From Paenibacillus sp. IHBB 10380 (GTDB lineage: Bacteria; Bacillota; Bacilli; Paenibacillales; Paenibacillaceae), in contig NZ_CP010976.1 in assembly GCF_000949425.1 (NCBI RefSeq), forward strand, positions 3,534,001 to 3,598,000: DNA of 64,000 nt, written 5' to 3'. The translations under genes and the position numbers were made by a program. Below the pieces are notes generated by a model. The model had not been told where the DNA came from. It searched no databases and worked only from the letters and a program-made list of their open reading frames with translations. Positions 55,392 through 64,000 of this stretch are shown here, piece by piece (position 1 is the stretch's first letter; the number at the start of each line of letters is the position of its first letter).

Positions 55392-57104
55392 ATGGTTAAG
55401 GAGATGGTCAGGCCTATGTTTCGAATTTCGTATTCTATAGGACGTAAGTTTATGCTCACTGTTTTTGCGGTATTGTTGTTATCTTCTTTGCTATTCAGCA
55501 TATCTTTTTACATCATCTCTATGGATATCTTTAAAGACCATGTCTTGCCTGAAATCGATAAAAATCTTAAGGTGAGCTCTCAGGGTACATACAAAAATTT
55601 AGACTCCTCTCAAGCACTTCAAACACAGCAAGGTAATGAGGGGTCCATGTCCACTATCTCATATTATTTCCAACAACAGGTTGAAATATATGGCCTAGAC
55701 AATATCTATCTAGCTGATATAAAAGACGACAAAGCCATCGTTCTAGCTGCGAATAGTAAATCAGACATTAAAGTGCAACAACCTATTGAGATTCAACAAG
55801 CTATGAGAGATGCTATTAAAGGTTCCGAATCTTCAAGTGATGTATACAGCAATCAATATGGAACATTCAAGACTACATATATGCCTTTGGCAGGAAGTAC
55901 GATGGTGCTTGCCATTAACATGAATGCAGACTTTGTTACACATGAAACGCAAAATATATTTTGGATTTGTATCGTGATTACCCTCATAGTCATGATTCTA
56001 GGGCAGAGTATTGCCTACTTTATTGGCCGCCGTATTACACGTCCTATCACACAACTTGCAGCCCATAGTAATCTTTTGGCACAGGGTGATTTACAACAAG
56101 ATATTGCCGTTAAAGGACATGACGAAGTATCTCAACTGGCTACAAGCTTCCAAACGATGACGCACAATCTAAAAGAAATGATCGAACATGTTCAGCAAAC
56201 TTCTGTGGAAGTACTGAATGGTTCAGATGAGTTGATTAAACATGCAGAAACAATGAAGGTAATGGTTGGAACTTCAGATTCAGCTCTCAAGGAAATTGAT
56301 CAAGGGAGCGAGAATATCGCTATCTCTTCAAGAGAAAATTCCAAAGCGATGAATGAGATTACGCAAGGTATTATGCATATTGCCACTTCATCTAGTGAGG
56401 TATCAGAACAAGTTGCTCAAGCTTCCAATGAAGCCATCAATGGTAACTCACTAGCTCAACATGCCGTAGAGCAAATGCAGCAGCTTGAACAAACATCTTT
56501 GGATTCACTTGAATCATTCCGTACAATGAATCAGCGTTCTCAAGTCATTGGACAAGTGGTGACTGCCATCTCAGAGATTACCACACAGATTCAAATGCTG
56601 TCACTAAATGCATCTATTGAAGCCGCAAGAGCTGGCGAGCATGGTCGTGGCTTTGCCGTTGTTGCAGGGGAAGTTCGAAAATTAGCAGAGCAGTCCCGTA
56701 CCGCAACGCAGCAAATTGAAGAGCATTTATTAATGATTCAGAATGACACTGAAAATTCAGTGAGTACGATGAATCGTGTAAACCAAGAGATCCGTTCAGG
56801 TACAGATTTAGTTCAGAACGCTGGAAATGCCTTCAATCAATTGATGACACTCATTCAAAATGTAAATGAGACTATACAGTCCGTATCTGCAGCAACTCAA
56901 CAAGTATCTGCTGGTGCCGAGGAAGTTAGTGCTTCTGTTGAAGAGGCGGCGTTGATTACATCAAGATCACGTGACAGTATGAGCGAAATTTCCACGACAA
57001 GTCATTTACAACTCGTTGAAATGGATGGACACCGCACAACGGTCATGAGACTTCATGAGCATGCGACTCAGCTTCAGAAAGCAATAGAGCAGTTCAAAAT
57101 ATAA
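55392..57104 (+). CDS. Methyl-accepting chemotaxis protein
   Basis: 570 residues. N-terminal membrane segment (about 20-42), an extracytoplasmic sensor of about 150 residues, second membrane segment (about 192-215), HAMP ([15 protein letters not shown], about 215-270) and the cytoplasmic signalling helix bundle. The hairpin tip is [36 protein letters not shown], which binds CheW/CheA. Start uncertain: ATG 55392 has little ribosome site, while AAGGAG lies between it and the ATG at 55416. The ligand is unknown. Confidence 0.93.
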   Translation: MVKEMVRPMFRISYSIGRKFMLTVFAVLLLSSLLFSISFYIISMDIFKDHVLPEIDKNLKVSSQGTYKNLDSSQALQTQQGNEGSMSTISYYFQQQVEIYGLDNIYLADIKDDKAIVLAANSKSDIKVQQPIEIQQAMRDAIKGSESSSDVYSNQYGTFKTTYMPLAGSTMVLAINMNADFVTHETQNIFWICIVITLIVMILGQSIAYFIGRRITRPITQLAAHSNLLAQGDLQQDIAVKGHDEVSQLATSFQTMTHNLKEMIEHVQQTSVEVLNGSDELIKHAETMKVMVGTSDSALKEIDQGSENIAISSRENSKAMNEITQGIMHIATSSSEVSEQVAQASNEAINGNSLAQHAVEQMQQLEQTSLDSLESFRTMNQRSQVIGQVVTAISEITTQIQMLSLNASIEAARAGEHGRGFAVVAGEVRKLAEQSRTATQQIEEHLLMIQNDTENSVSTMNRVNQEIRSGTDLVQNAGNAFNQLMTLIQNVNETIQSVSAATQQVSAGAEEVSASVEEAALITSRSRDSMSEISTTSHLQLVEMDGHRTTVMRLHEHATQLQKAIEQFKI

Positions 57105-57116
57105 AATTAGATATAC

Positions 57117-57164
57117 AAAAAGGGTGTCTCTTCAGGTTATACAGACCTGAGAGGCACCCTTTTA
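57117..57164 (+). terminator. Terminator of the chemoreceptor gene
   Basis: AAAAGGGTGTCTC with GAGGCACCCTTTT and an inner CAGGT/ACCTG stem, 15 bp after the stop. Confidence 0.88.
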
Positions 57165-57194
57165 TATTACCTTTATGAAGACCTTCCCAATGTT

Positions 57195-58775
57195 TTACTT
57201 ATGGATACCCATTATCGAATACACAGCCTTCATATCAACATGGCTACGAACGATATCCGCGACACGGTCAAATTCCTGCTCCTTGCGTGCACTAGTGCTG
57301 AAAGTCCGACCTACTGGCGAGAGCCCTTTGTCCACACGAAGACGATTAAGCCAAGCACCTCGGAAAGAGTCATTATGGAATATTCCATGCAGATATGTGC
57401 CCCATTTACTCCCGTCAGGTGTTCCCCAGCCTTCACTCTCAACTTGCCCATTTAAACGCTGAAGATGAAATAAGGGCACGGCCTGACCGCGTTCCATGCA
57501 TACCGTTTCACCCATGTGAATCTCATAACCCTCCACGGCAATAGCCCTACTGTACGCTTCCATGAATAATGCATGTTCTGGAGCAAGGCTTCCTTTTACA
57601 CGCACCGTTGTTTTCTCCTTCAGAAAAGTAGTCGATACAGGAAGATAGCTAAGCCCTTCCGCGCTACGAGGTTCACCTGCCTCCACTGCATACGGATCAT
57701 GCAACTCTTCACCAAGCATTTGGTACCCACCGCATATGCCCACGATCTGTGTTGCATTCATCTGTATCGCACGCTCTATGGCCTCTTCAAATCCCTGATT
57801 ACGAAGATACTCTAAATCTCCGATCGTATCTTTCGTACCAGGTAAAATTATGACATCAGGATGTCCAAGCTCGTCTACTGTTCTCACATAGCGGAGTGCT
57901 ACATCTTGTTCCTCTCTTAATGGATCAAAGTCCGTAAAGTTAGAGATACGTGGATATTGAATGACGGCAATATCGATGTCATGATTATCGTTATTAAGCA
58001 TACGTAGTGCTTCAAGGGCAACAGAATCCTCAGCCTCAATCTTTATTTCTTCAATAAAAGGAAGCACACCGAGCACCGGAATCCCCGTCCGTTCCGTTAG
58101 CCATTCCAATCCGGGTTCCAGTAAAGATACGTCTCCTCTGAATTTATTGATAATAAATCCTTTCACTCTATCACGCTCATGTGGCTCAAGTAACTCTAAA
58201 GTTCCAACTATAAAAGCAAATACTCCTCCACGATCAATATCTGCGATTAGGATCACTGGGGCATCTGCCCAACCTGCCAAATTCATATTGACAATATCAT
58301 TGTTTTTGAGATTGATTTCTGCCGGACTTCCTGCACCCTCCATCACCACGATGTCATATTGCTCACGCAAACGTCCTAGCGCATCCATCACCATGTCTTT
58401 AGCTTTCGTCAAAAACAGACTACGATAATCTGAAGCACTCATCGTCTGTAAGGGAGACCCATGGACTACAATCTGTGAATGCATATCCTTAATGGGTTTG
58501 ATCAGAATAGGATTCATATCCGTCGTAGCTTGAATTCCACATGCCTCAGCCTGTACCCCTTGCGCGCGGCCGATCTCTTTACCATCCTGCGTCACATAAG
58601 AATTGAGAGCCATATTTTGTGACTTATATGGAGCCGTAAGATAGCCATCTTGAGTGAAAATACGGCACAATGCCGTAGTGATGACGCTCTTCCCCACGTC
58701 TGAGGCTGTTCCCTGCATCATCAGCACTGTAGCTTGTTTACTACCTTCAGGTTTATTTGACTCTGTGTTCTGCAT
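57195..58775 (-). CDS. cobQ: Cobyric acid synthase
   Basis: 526 residues. Amidates four side chains of adenosylcobyrinic acid diamide using glutamine and ATP. The N-terminal ATPase-like domain starts VLMMQGTASDVGKSVITTALCR; the C-terminal glutamine amidotransferase has the Cys nucleophile in GICGGYQMLG (about 350) and the His in the GTYLHGIFHND motif. ATG 58775 was preferred to a GTG at 58784 that overlaps the ribosome site. Last gene of the cob operon, 3 bp or so after cobS. Confidence 0.95.
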   Translation of the reverse strand: MQNTESNKPEGSKQATVLMMQGTASDVGKSVITTALCRIFTQDGYLTAPYKSQNMALNSYVTQDGKEIGRAQGVQAEACGIQATTDMNPILIKPIKDMHSQIVVHGSPLQTMSASDYRSLFLTKAKDMVMDALGRLREQYDIVVMEGAGSPAEINLKNNDIVNMNLAGWADAPVILIADIDRGGVFAFIVGTLELLEPHERDRVKGFIINKFRGDVSLLEPGLEWLTERTGIPVLGVLPFIEEIKIEAEDSVALEALRMLNNDNHDIDIAVIQYPRISNFTDFDPLREEQDVALRYVRTVDELGHPDVIILPGTKDTIGDLEYLRNQGFEEAIERAIQMNATQIVGICGGYQMLGEELHDPYAVEAGEPRSAEGLSYLPVSTTFLKEKTTVRVKGSLAPEHALFMEAYSRAIAVEGYEIHMGETVCMERGQAVPLFHLQRLNGQVESEGWGTPDGSKWGTYLHGIFHNDSFRGAWLNRLRVDKGLSPVGRTFSTSARKEQEFDRVADIVRSHVDMKAVYSIMGIHK

Positions 58776-58787
58776 ATTCTCCACTTC

Positions 58788-59594
58788 CTATATGTGATAA
58801 TGTAACATTACAAGCAGTAGCAGCATAACCACTTCTAAAAATTCATTGAGTGCCCCGTAGGTATCTCCAGTTAATCCTTCTAACTTCGCGATCATCCGCT
58901 TGACCATCCATACACCTGTCATCCATGCGATAAGTGGAAGTAAGATCCAACCTATGAATGAAGTCGTCCATAGATGGTCTCCTGTCCCAATCAACGGAAG
59001 CACGATTGCTGCAATGCCTGACAACAGAATCGCCCACAACAAAGTCAAACGTGATTGCCCTTGAGCTAATCCTTTGAAATTCGCAGCTAGACCCTCCTTA
59101 CCGCGCGCAGTCGGCCAAGCCGACATCGCGTACACCATAAACCAACGACTCCAAATCATAGGTAACAACAGAAGACCCGAGTAACTTCTATCAATAAGAA
59201 GGGAATAAATTAACGAAACCTTTAGCATAAGAAGTAACACACACGCCAGAACACCCATCGCTCCGACCCGACTATCCTTCATGATCTCTAGCATTTGATC
59301 ACGGGAACGGTAACTTAGAAGCCCATCCGCTGTATCCATCCAGCCATCCAAATGCAGTCCACCTGTCACTCCAACCCATAATAGAAGAGTCAAGACAGCG
59401 GCCGGAAGTGGAGGAAGTAATAAGGAGAATACCGCAGCACCTAACCATACGAACAAGCCGATAACTGCACCGACGAGTGGATAGAATTTCACACTTTGAC
59501 GAAACAACTCAGGCGAATAATCAAGATTCCCACGTACGGGGAACCGAGTTAGAAATTGAAAAGCGGCCGTAGCCGCTTGCCCCTGTCTGCTCAT
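58788..59594 (-). CDS. cobS: Adenosylcobinamide-GDP ribazoletransferase (cobalamin synthase)
   Basis: 268 residues, about six membrane segments. Joins adenosylcobinamide-GDP and alpha-ribazole to make adenosylcobalamin (phosphate). Family motifs are FLTRFPVRG near the start and GGLHLDGWMDTADGLLSYRSRDQMLEIMKDSRVGAMG (about 78-115), whose Asp residues bind metal. It overlaps cobU by 4 bp. Confidence 0.95.
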   Translation of the reverse strand: MSRQGQAATAAFQFLTRFPVRGNLDYSPELFRQSVKFYPLVGAVIGLFVWLGAAVFSLLLPPLPAAVLTLLLWVGVTGGLHLDGWMDTADGLLSYRSRDQMLEIMKDSRVGAMGVLACVLLLMLKVSLIYSLLIDRSYSGLLLLPMIWSRWFMVYAMSAWPTARGKEGLAANFKGLAQGQSRLTLLWAILLSGIAAIVLPLIGTGDHLWTTSFIGWILLPLIAWMTGVWMVKRMIAKLEGLTGDTYGALNEFLEVVMLLLLVMLHYHI

Positions 59595-60163
59595 AACTTA
59601 TACTCCAAGCTCTTCAGTTCTATTGGAATCCCTACCGTAACTAAAAATACCTGTGAGCAAATGCGAGCCATTGCCTGATTCATAAACCCAGCAAGATCAC
59701 GGTACAGTCTCCCAAGCGGATATTCCGGCACGATGCCATCGCCCACTTCATTCGTTACGAGAATGATATGTCCTGGATAAGACGCCACTTGTTCTACGAG
59801 CCTCTGTATTTCATCTTTCACCTTCTGGGCCACATCCTGCTGTTCATCTATAGACAACAATACATTGGTTAACCATATTGTGAGACAATCCACCATGATC
59901 GTTGGAGCCTTATCACCATTAGAACGATCAATATTTCCCCATTCTTGAAGAAGCTCAGGAAGGCGGATTGGTTCTTCCACTGTTGTCCAAGTATAGTCTG
60001 CTTGACTGCGCTCCATCGTATGAAGTGCAATCCGCTCCCTCATCTCATCATCGTAAGCTTGCGCCGTAGCGATATAGATCGCCTCAGGCGCTAATGTCAT
60101 GCACAGCTTCTCAGCGAAAGTACTCTTCCCACTGCGTGCACCCCCAGTTACGAGAATACTCAT
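59591..60163 (-). CDS. cobU: Adenosylcobinamide kinase / guanylyltransferase
   Basis: 190 residues. Phosphorylates adenosylcobinamide and adds GMP. P-loop GGARSGKST (about 7-15), the LVTNEVGDGIVPEYPLGRLYRDLAG motif (about 127-151), and the nucleotide-binding VDCLTIWLTN are all present. The His that takes GMP should lie near IALHTMERSQAD (about 45-56). Overlaps both neighbours by 4 bp. Confidence 0.95.
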   Translation of the reverse strand: MSILVTGGARSGKSTFAEKLCMTLAPEAIYIATAQAYDDEMRERIALHTMERSQADYTWTTVEEPIRLPELLQEWGNIDRSNGDKAPTIMVDCLTIWLTNVLLSIDEQQDVAQKVKDEIQRLVEQVASYPGHIILVTNEVGDGIVPEYPLGRLYRDLAGFMNQAMARICSQVFLVTVGIPIELKSLEYKL

Positions 60164-61233
60164 CCCCTATTCTCCTGTGTTCCTGATGAAATTCCAGCAC
60201 TCTCGAAGGTAGCCATTTCACTTACAATTTTACAGGCTGCATCAATAAGATGTAGGCAGATCACTCCACCGGTTCCTTCACCAATTCGCATATCTAAATG
60301 TAAGGCAGGACTTAAATTTAGTTGTTCAAGAAGCAAACGATGTCCCTGTTCATGAGAAACATGAGACACGATCATATATTCAGATGCTATGGGTGAGATT
60401 CTCTGAGCTATCAAGGCCGCCGCACTAGAAATGAAGCCATCAATAACAACTGGGCAACGATGAGCCGCGGCTCCTAGAATAACACCTACAAGCCCTCCAA
60501 TCTCAAGCCCACCTACCTTGGCAAGCACATCCAGAGGATCTGATGCATCCGGCGAGTTAACACGAAGTGCTTGCTCTACTACATTTATCTTATGTAACAG
60601 CTTCGCATCATCCAACCCTGTTCCTCGTCCGACAGCGTCTTGTACTTCTATGTTCGAAAGAGCACACATCACAGCAGCACTTGCTGTCGTATTACCAATC
60701 CCCATTTCTCCCGTTACGAATAGACGAACGCCTCGTTGAACAGCTTCTTGTACAACTTGAACTCCTGTGAGAATGGACTGAATTGCTTCATCATGTGTCA
60801 TGGCTGGACCTTTAGCCATATTTGCCGTACCATAACGGACCTTTCGACTTAGAAGGTTAGGATGAGACAAATCACTCATAACACCTATATCCACACATGC
60901 CACTTCAGCATCTGCATGACGGGCAAGTACATTAACAGCGGCTCCACCCGCTAGGAAATTAAGAATCATCTGTGGCGTCACTTCCTGTGGGAAGGCACTA
61001 ACGCCCTCTTCACATACCCCATGGTCTGCTGCCATAATAATAACTTCGCGTTTCGTGAACGTTGGCTTCACTTCACCTGTAATTCCCGCAAGTTGAACAG
61101 CTAATTTCTCTAGCTTCCCTAAACTACCGGGAGGCACAGTCAAATTGGCAATATGTGCTTGTGCTGCTACCATAGCTTCCGTATCTAGTTGACTTATTAC
61201 ACCAATTTTTTCCATGAAATCATATTTCATCAT
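60160..61233 (-). CDS. cobT: Nicotinate-nucleotide--dimethylbenzimidazole phosphoribosyltransferase
   Basis: 357 residues. Makes alpha-ribazole 5'-phosphate, the lower ligand of cobalamin. Motifs: PPGSLGKLEKLAVQLAGI (about 35-52), AADHGVCEEGVSAFPQEVT (about 70-88) and GEMGIGNTTASAAV (about 175-188); the catalytic Glu lies in the late RIGEGTGG. GGAGG lies seven bases before the first of two ATG codons. Operon with cobU, cobS and cobQ. Confidence 0.95.
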   Translation of the reverse strand: MMKYDFMEKIGVISQLDTEAMVAAQAHIANLTVPPGSLGKLEKLAVQLAGITGEVKPTFTKREVIIMAADHGVCEEGVSAFPQEVTPQMILNFLAGGAAVNVLARHADAEVACVDIGVMSDLSHPNLLSRKVRYGTANMAKGPAMTHDEAIQSILTGVQVVQEAVQRGVRLFVTGEMGIGNTTASAAVMCALSNIEVQDAVGRGTGLDDAKLLHKINVVEQALRVNSPDASDPLDVLAKVGGLEIGGLVGVILGAAAHRCPVVIDGFISSAAALIAQRISPIASEYMIVSHVSHEQGHRLLLEQLNLSPALHLDMRIGEGTGGVICLHLIDAACKIVSEMATFESAGISSGTQENRG

Positions 61234-61364
61234 TCATCATCCTCCAATTAATTTCGTAATATTGTTATATCCAAAATCAAAATCAGTGTTTAAAAAAGTA
61301 ACGCTGTTAATAGAAGACCGCTACGATGACAGATTGTTCGTAACATCACTGTATATTCCATCGT

Positions 61365-62150
61365 TCACTTTAGCTTGCGACGAGTAAGAAGCACTTGAGG
61401 GACTTCAATATCAGGATGAGTCACAATGACAGGATCTACCTCATACACATCTCGAATGTTGCTGGCAGTAAGTATGTCCTGAGGTGTACCCATTCCTGCA
61501 ACTTGACCATCTTCTAACACCAACAGCTTGTCACAGAATTGCGCAGCTAAATTCAGGTCATGTAACACAGCAATGACTGTAATACCTGAACTAGCACGCC
61601 AGTCCGCCACTAGCTCCATAAATTGAAGTTGATAATGAATATCCAGATATGTAGTAGGTTCATCAAGTAACAGTATTTGCGGCTCCTGCGCCATCACCTT
61701 GCCTAGTGCCACTCGCTGTCTTTGTCCTCCACTTAATTCAGCAACGGAACGATCCGAAAGCTCCAGCAACTCTAATTTTGCCATAATCCCCTCAACAAGA
61801 ATATCAACATTGTCACCTTGATCGCGACCTAGCCAATCCTGAAAAGGAAATCTCCCCATCTCCAGCACATCCCGAACGGGGTAATCCATTGCTGGTAGTC
61901 CATCCTGCTCCAGCACCGCCATCATCTGAGAAAGAACTTTACGACTATAGCTTTTAATATCCTTACCTTTGATAGTAATGTTACCCGAGGTGGCTATCTC
62001 CACACCTGATAACATCTGTAACAATGTCGATTTACCGCTCCCATTAGGACCAATAATCCCCCACCATTCACCTTCCTGCACAGTCCAATTTACATCTTGA
62101 AGTGCCATAAAGCCACCATAACTCTTCTCTACACGATTCACTTGAATCAT
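61365..62150 (-). CDS. ABC transporter ATP-binding protein (BtuD/FecE type)
   Basis: 261 residues. Complete ATPase: Walker A GPNGSGKST (about 36-44), Q-loop, signature ELSGGQRQR (about 140), Walker B ILLLDEPTTYLD and the switch His in VLHDLNLA. This subfamily drives cobalamin, haem or siderophore importers. The cob genes lie 131 bp downstream in the same direction, so cobinamide or cobalamin is the most likely cargo, but no permease or binding protein is adjacent. The ATG at 62150 has AAAGG upstream; GTG 62168 overlaps it. TATAAT at about 62195 may be the -10. Confidence 0.88.
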   Translation of the reverse strand: MIQVNRVEKSYGGFMALQDVNWTVQEGEWWGIIGPNGSGKSTLLQMLSGVEIATSGNITIKGKDIKSYSRKVLSQMMAVLEQDGLPAMDYPVRDVLEMGRFPFQDWLGRDQGDNVDILVEGIMAKLELLELSDRSVAELSGGQRQRVALGKVMAQEPQILLLDEPTTYLDIHYQLQFMELVADWRASSGITVIAVLHDLNLAAQFCDKLLVLEDGQVAGMGTPQDILTASNIRDVYEVDPVIVTHPDIEVPQVLLTRRKLK

Positions 62151-62279
62151 AGCATTGTTCCTTTCCACATTGCGTATCCCCTACTCCTCATTATAAGTGG
62201 AACAAGAACTCATTTCATCCCTTCGAACAATAATCCTCATCCTCGCAACAAGCTGCGGGGAATTTGACGCACTAAAATT

Positions 62280-62322
62280 AAAAAAAAGCTCAGGTTGTCG
62301 AGGCATCCTCATTAACCTGAGC
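62280..62322 (-). terminator. Terminator of the alkaline phosphatase gene
   Basis: GCTCAGGTT and its complement AACCTGAGC, then a run of eight T on the minus strand, 25 bp after the stop. Confidence 0.92.
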
Positions 62323-62345
62323 GTGAATAGAGTCATGTAATTATA

Positions 62346-63974
62346 CTATTTGATTAAATCAACAGCTTCTTGCGAAAGCCAAGTCTTACCGCCAATTAAT
62401 AATGTAAGCGTATTAAGCTTTATCGTCTTACCATCGATTAATGCGATATTTTTATCTAGCGGCAGTTTCAATGTTTGATTCCCTTTTTTTACAACGATAA
62501 CTGGATTCTCTTTATTCGCATAATCAATTTTGACCGTTGCACCTTTAGCGATAAAGGCAGCACCGGATACATATAATGTTTTTTCTAAGGCTGGCACATC
62601 AAGGCCCGAAACATGCTGTATATATTTCCCTATATCCGAATTCATAATAACTCCGCTTCCCATAAAATCAGTAGGTTTGAAGTTTCTCGGGTGATAAGCG
62701 AATATACCGACTTCATCAGTCGTGTGGTCTTCCGTCGAAAAAGATACGCCAATTCTCTCTCCGATCATATGTCCAATTACGGGAGAGAGATTATCCTTCA
62801 GCCCTACTTTGACGGCTGCCACCTCTTCTTTGGTCAGATCCGTAAGTCCATACTCTTCTTTCAGCACTTTCTTCATATTGGATTCGTTAATTGAACCCTC
62901 TATGCCATAGCTAGTATGTTTAACGCCTTTTAAAGCCGATCTCAGATCGTTCATTGTATCATAATTTGTCATATTCAGACCGCCTGTGGCATGATCTGAG
63001 GTAGATACGACAACCGTATTGCCATCTTTTTCTGCGAATTCGACCGCCACTTTAAAAGCTTTATCAAAAGCTAAAATTTCGCTTATCATACCAATCGGGT
63101 CATTGTCATGACCAAACCAGTCAATTTGGCTCGCTTCCACCATCATGAAAAATCCATTCTCGTTGGTGGCTAGTTTGTCGATAGCTACTTTTGTCATTTC
63201 AGCTAGGTTCGGCTGTTCCTTTGGATTAAGGTCAAAATCAGCGTCTAACGCTTCCGATTGAAAAAGACCCCAAATTTTATTCGTTTTCGATTTTAATAAC
63301 TCATTTTTGTTGGTCACATACTCATAACCGTTAGTCTTTAAAACTTTTGTAAGATCTTCGCCATCTTTTCTATTGTTGTCTTTCTTACCAGGTACAAGGT
63401 AGTCTGAACCCCCACCAAGCAATACGTCGACCCCATCATATACCATTTGTTCGGCAATAGACCCCGCAAATTCCCGACTGGCGGCATGACTAGCAAACAC
63501 AGCAGGTGTAGCATCCGTAAGCTCACATGTAAATACCAATCCCGTTCCTTTTCCCTCGAGTCTAGCCGCTTCAAGTATCGTAGGAAGGGGTTTATTCGCC
63601 TCGTTCAGCTTCGTTGGCTCTATGAATGGCATAGTGATCTTATCCGGAAGAATCGAAACCGTTTCGCTCTTAATTTTATGCCCTGTAGCTAAGGCTGTGG
63701 CACCTGCAGCGGAATCCGTAGTTAGAGAATCGGCAGAGTAGGTTCTTGACAATCCGGTAAAGTATTTATCTATGAAGAGCGGTTCCCCTCCTTGATACCA
63801 CCTAGCCAAATTAACACCGTTCAGACTCATTCCGTCCGTAACAAATAGAATAACATTCTTCACAGCATGATCCCCGGCACTCGCATTACTACCATAAGAA
63901 ACACTGCCGCCAGCAAAAACGCTACATAAAAGCATAAAACTAGAGATACCGCAGAATAACTTTCTTCCTTTCAT
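62346..63974 (-). CDS. Secreted alkaline phosphatase with C-terminal stalk-like domain
   Basis: 542 residues. Signal peptide (about 1-30). The alkaline phosphatase domain begins NVILFVTDGMSLNGV, the phosphorylated Ser is in TTDSAAGATALATG (about 88-101), HASHAASRE-like and DNDPIGMI/STSDHATGG metal ligands are present, and EDHTTDEVGIFAYHP carries the last His. After about residue 460 there is a short beta domain (TVKIDYANKENPVIVV, DGKTIKLNTLTLLIGGKTWL) resembling copper-amine-oxidase-like stalk domains of this genus. ATG 63974 is best spaced from AGGGGG; ATG 63980 is too close. Probably surface bound or secreted for phosphate scavenging. Confidence 0.92.
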   Translation of the reverse strand: MKGRKLFCGISSFMLLCSVFAGGSVSYGSNASAGDHAVKNVILFVTDGMSLNGVNLARWYQGGEPLFIDKYFTGLSRTYSADSLTTDSAAGATALATGHKIKSETVSILPDKITMPFIEPTKLNEANKPLPTILEAARLEGKGTGLVFTCELTDATPAVFASHAASREFAGSIAEQMVYDGVDVLLGGGSDYLVPGKKDNNRKDGEDLTKVLKTNGYEYVTNKNELLKSKTNKIWGLFQSEALDADFDLNPKEQPNLAEMTKVAIDKLATNENGFFMMVEASQIDWFGHDNDPIGMISEILAFDKAFKVAVEFAEKDGNTVVVSTSDHATGGLNMTNYDTMNDLRSALKGVKHTSYGIEGSINESNMKKVLKEEYGLTDLTKEEVAAVKVGLKDNLSPVIGHMIGERIGVSFSTEDHTTDEVGIFAYHPRNFKPTDFMGSGVIMNSDIGKYIQHVSGLDVPALEKTLYVSGAAFIAKGATVKIDYANKENPVIVVKKGNQTLKLPLDKNIALIDGKTIKLNTLTLLIGGKTWLSQEAVDLIK

Positions 63975-64000
63975 ATCCATGCCCCCTCTACCCTAATTAT

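Noticed and set aside
62151..62279. Cobalamin riboswitch before the cob operon
   Set aside because: The gap is too short and no B12-box-like sequence was found.

Overview
The window looks like chromosomal DNA of a low-GC, spore-forming Gram-positive bacterium of the order Bacillales, most probably Paenibacillus or a close relative. That is inferred from strong AGGAGG-type ribosome binding sites, a T-box leader, an L20 leader, Fur/PerR-type boxes, a sporulation-type histidine kinase, an SLH-domain glycoside hydrolase, copper-amine-oxidase-like stalk domains and TcyP/Nup transporters. Most of the left half is transcribed leftwards (minus strand). No rRNA, tRNA, CRISPR array or prophage was seen. 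One intact insertion sequence (IS1182 family) is present.

Layout. 1-5.8 kb: feoA (feoB begins just outside the left edge) with a Fur box; a MoxR/DUF58/DUF4129 operon whose moxR is frameshifted; a PAS histidine kinase; a zinc-ribbon protein. 6-13.7 kb: a 2-Cys peroxiredoxin with a perfect PerR box, then the branched-chain amino-acid block leuB, leuA, ilvC, ilvN, ilvB, led by a T-box with a Leu CUC specifier. 13.7-21 kb: an acetyltransferase, a small Gly/Tyr-rich protein, a BMP-type nucleoside ABC transporter (nupNOPQ-like), and infC-rpmI-rplT with an L20 leader and an apparent AUC start on infC. 21-30 kb: envelope enzymes (GT2, PAP2 phosphatase, UgtP-like glycosyltransferase), tRNA modification (trmB, the ytqA/ytqB = mnmL/mnmM pair), manA and a lipase-like hydrolase. 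29.7-36.5 kb: B12-binding radical SAM protein, recQ, an RluA-family pseudouridine synthase, SemiSWEET, and a cluster of very small genes including a 44-residue peptide with 16 methionines. 36-45.8 kb: rhodanese, odhAB (2-oxoglutarate dehydrogenase), SLH-GH18 protein, TIGR02206 membrane protein, stalk-domain lipoprotein.

45.8-64 kb: a VOC/RibA pair divergent from an HxlR regulator with likely operators over the ribA promoter; acetyltransferase; SDR; M24 peptidase; a queuosine-precursor transporter preceded by a preQ1-I riboswitch, with the IS element inserted just upstream; tcyP; a chemoreceptor; the cobinamide-to-cobalamin operon (orphan BtuD-like ATPase, cobT, cobU, cobS, cobQ); and a secreted alkaline phosphatase.

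Most of the window is ordinary housekeeping DNA. The points most worth a second look are the methionine-rich peptide and its divergent small-gene neighbour, which share a Fur-like box; the transposase start site buried in a 15-bp hairpin; the HxlR-ribA-VOC module; the moxR deletion between short direct repeats; and the non-canonical infC start.
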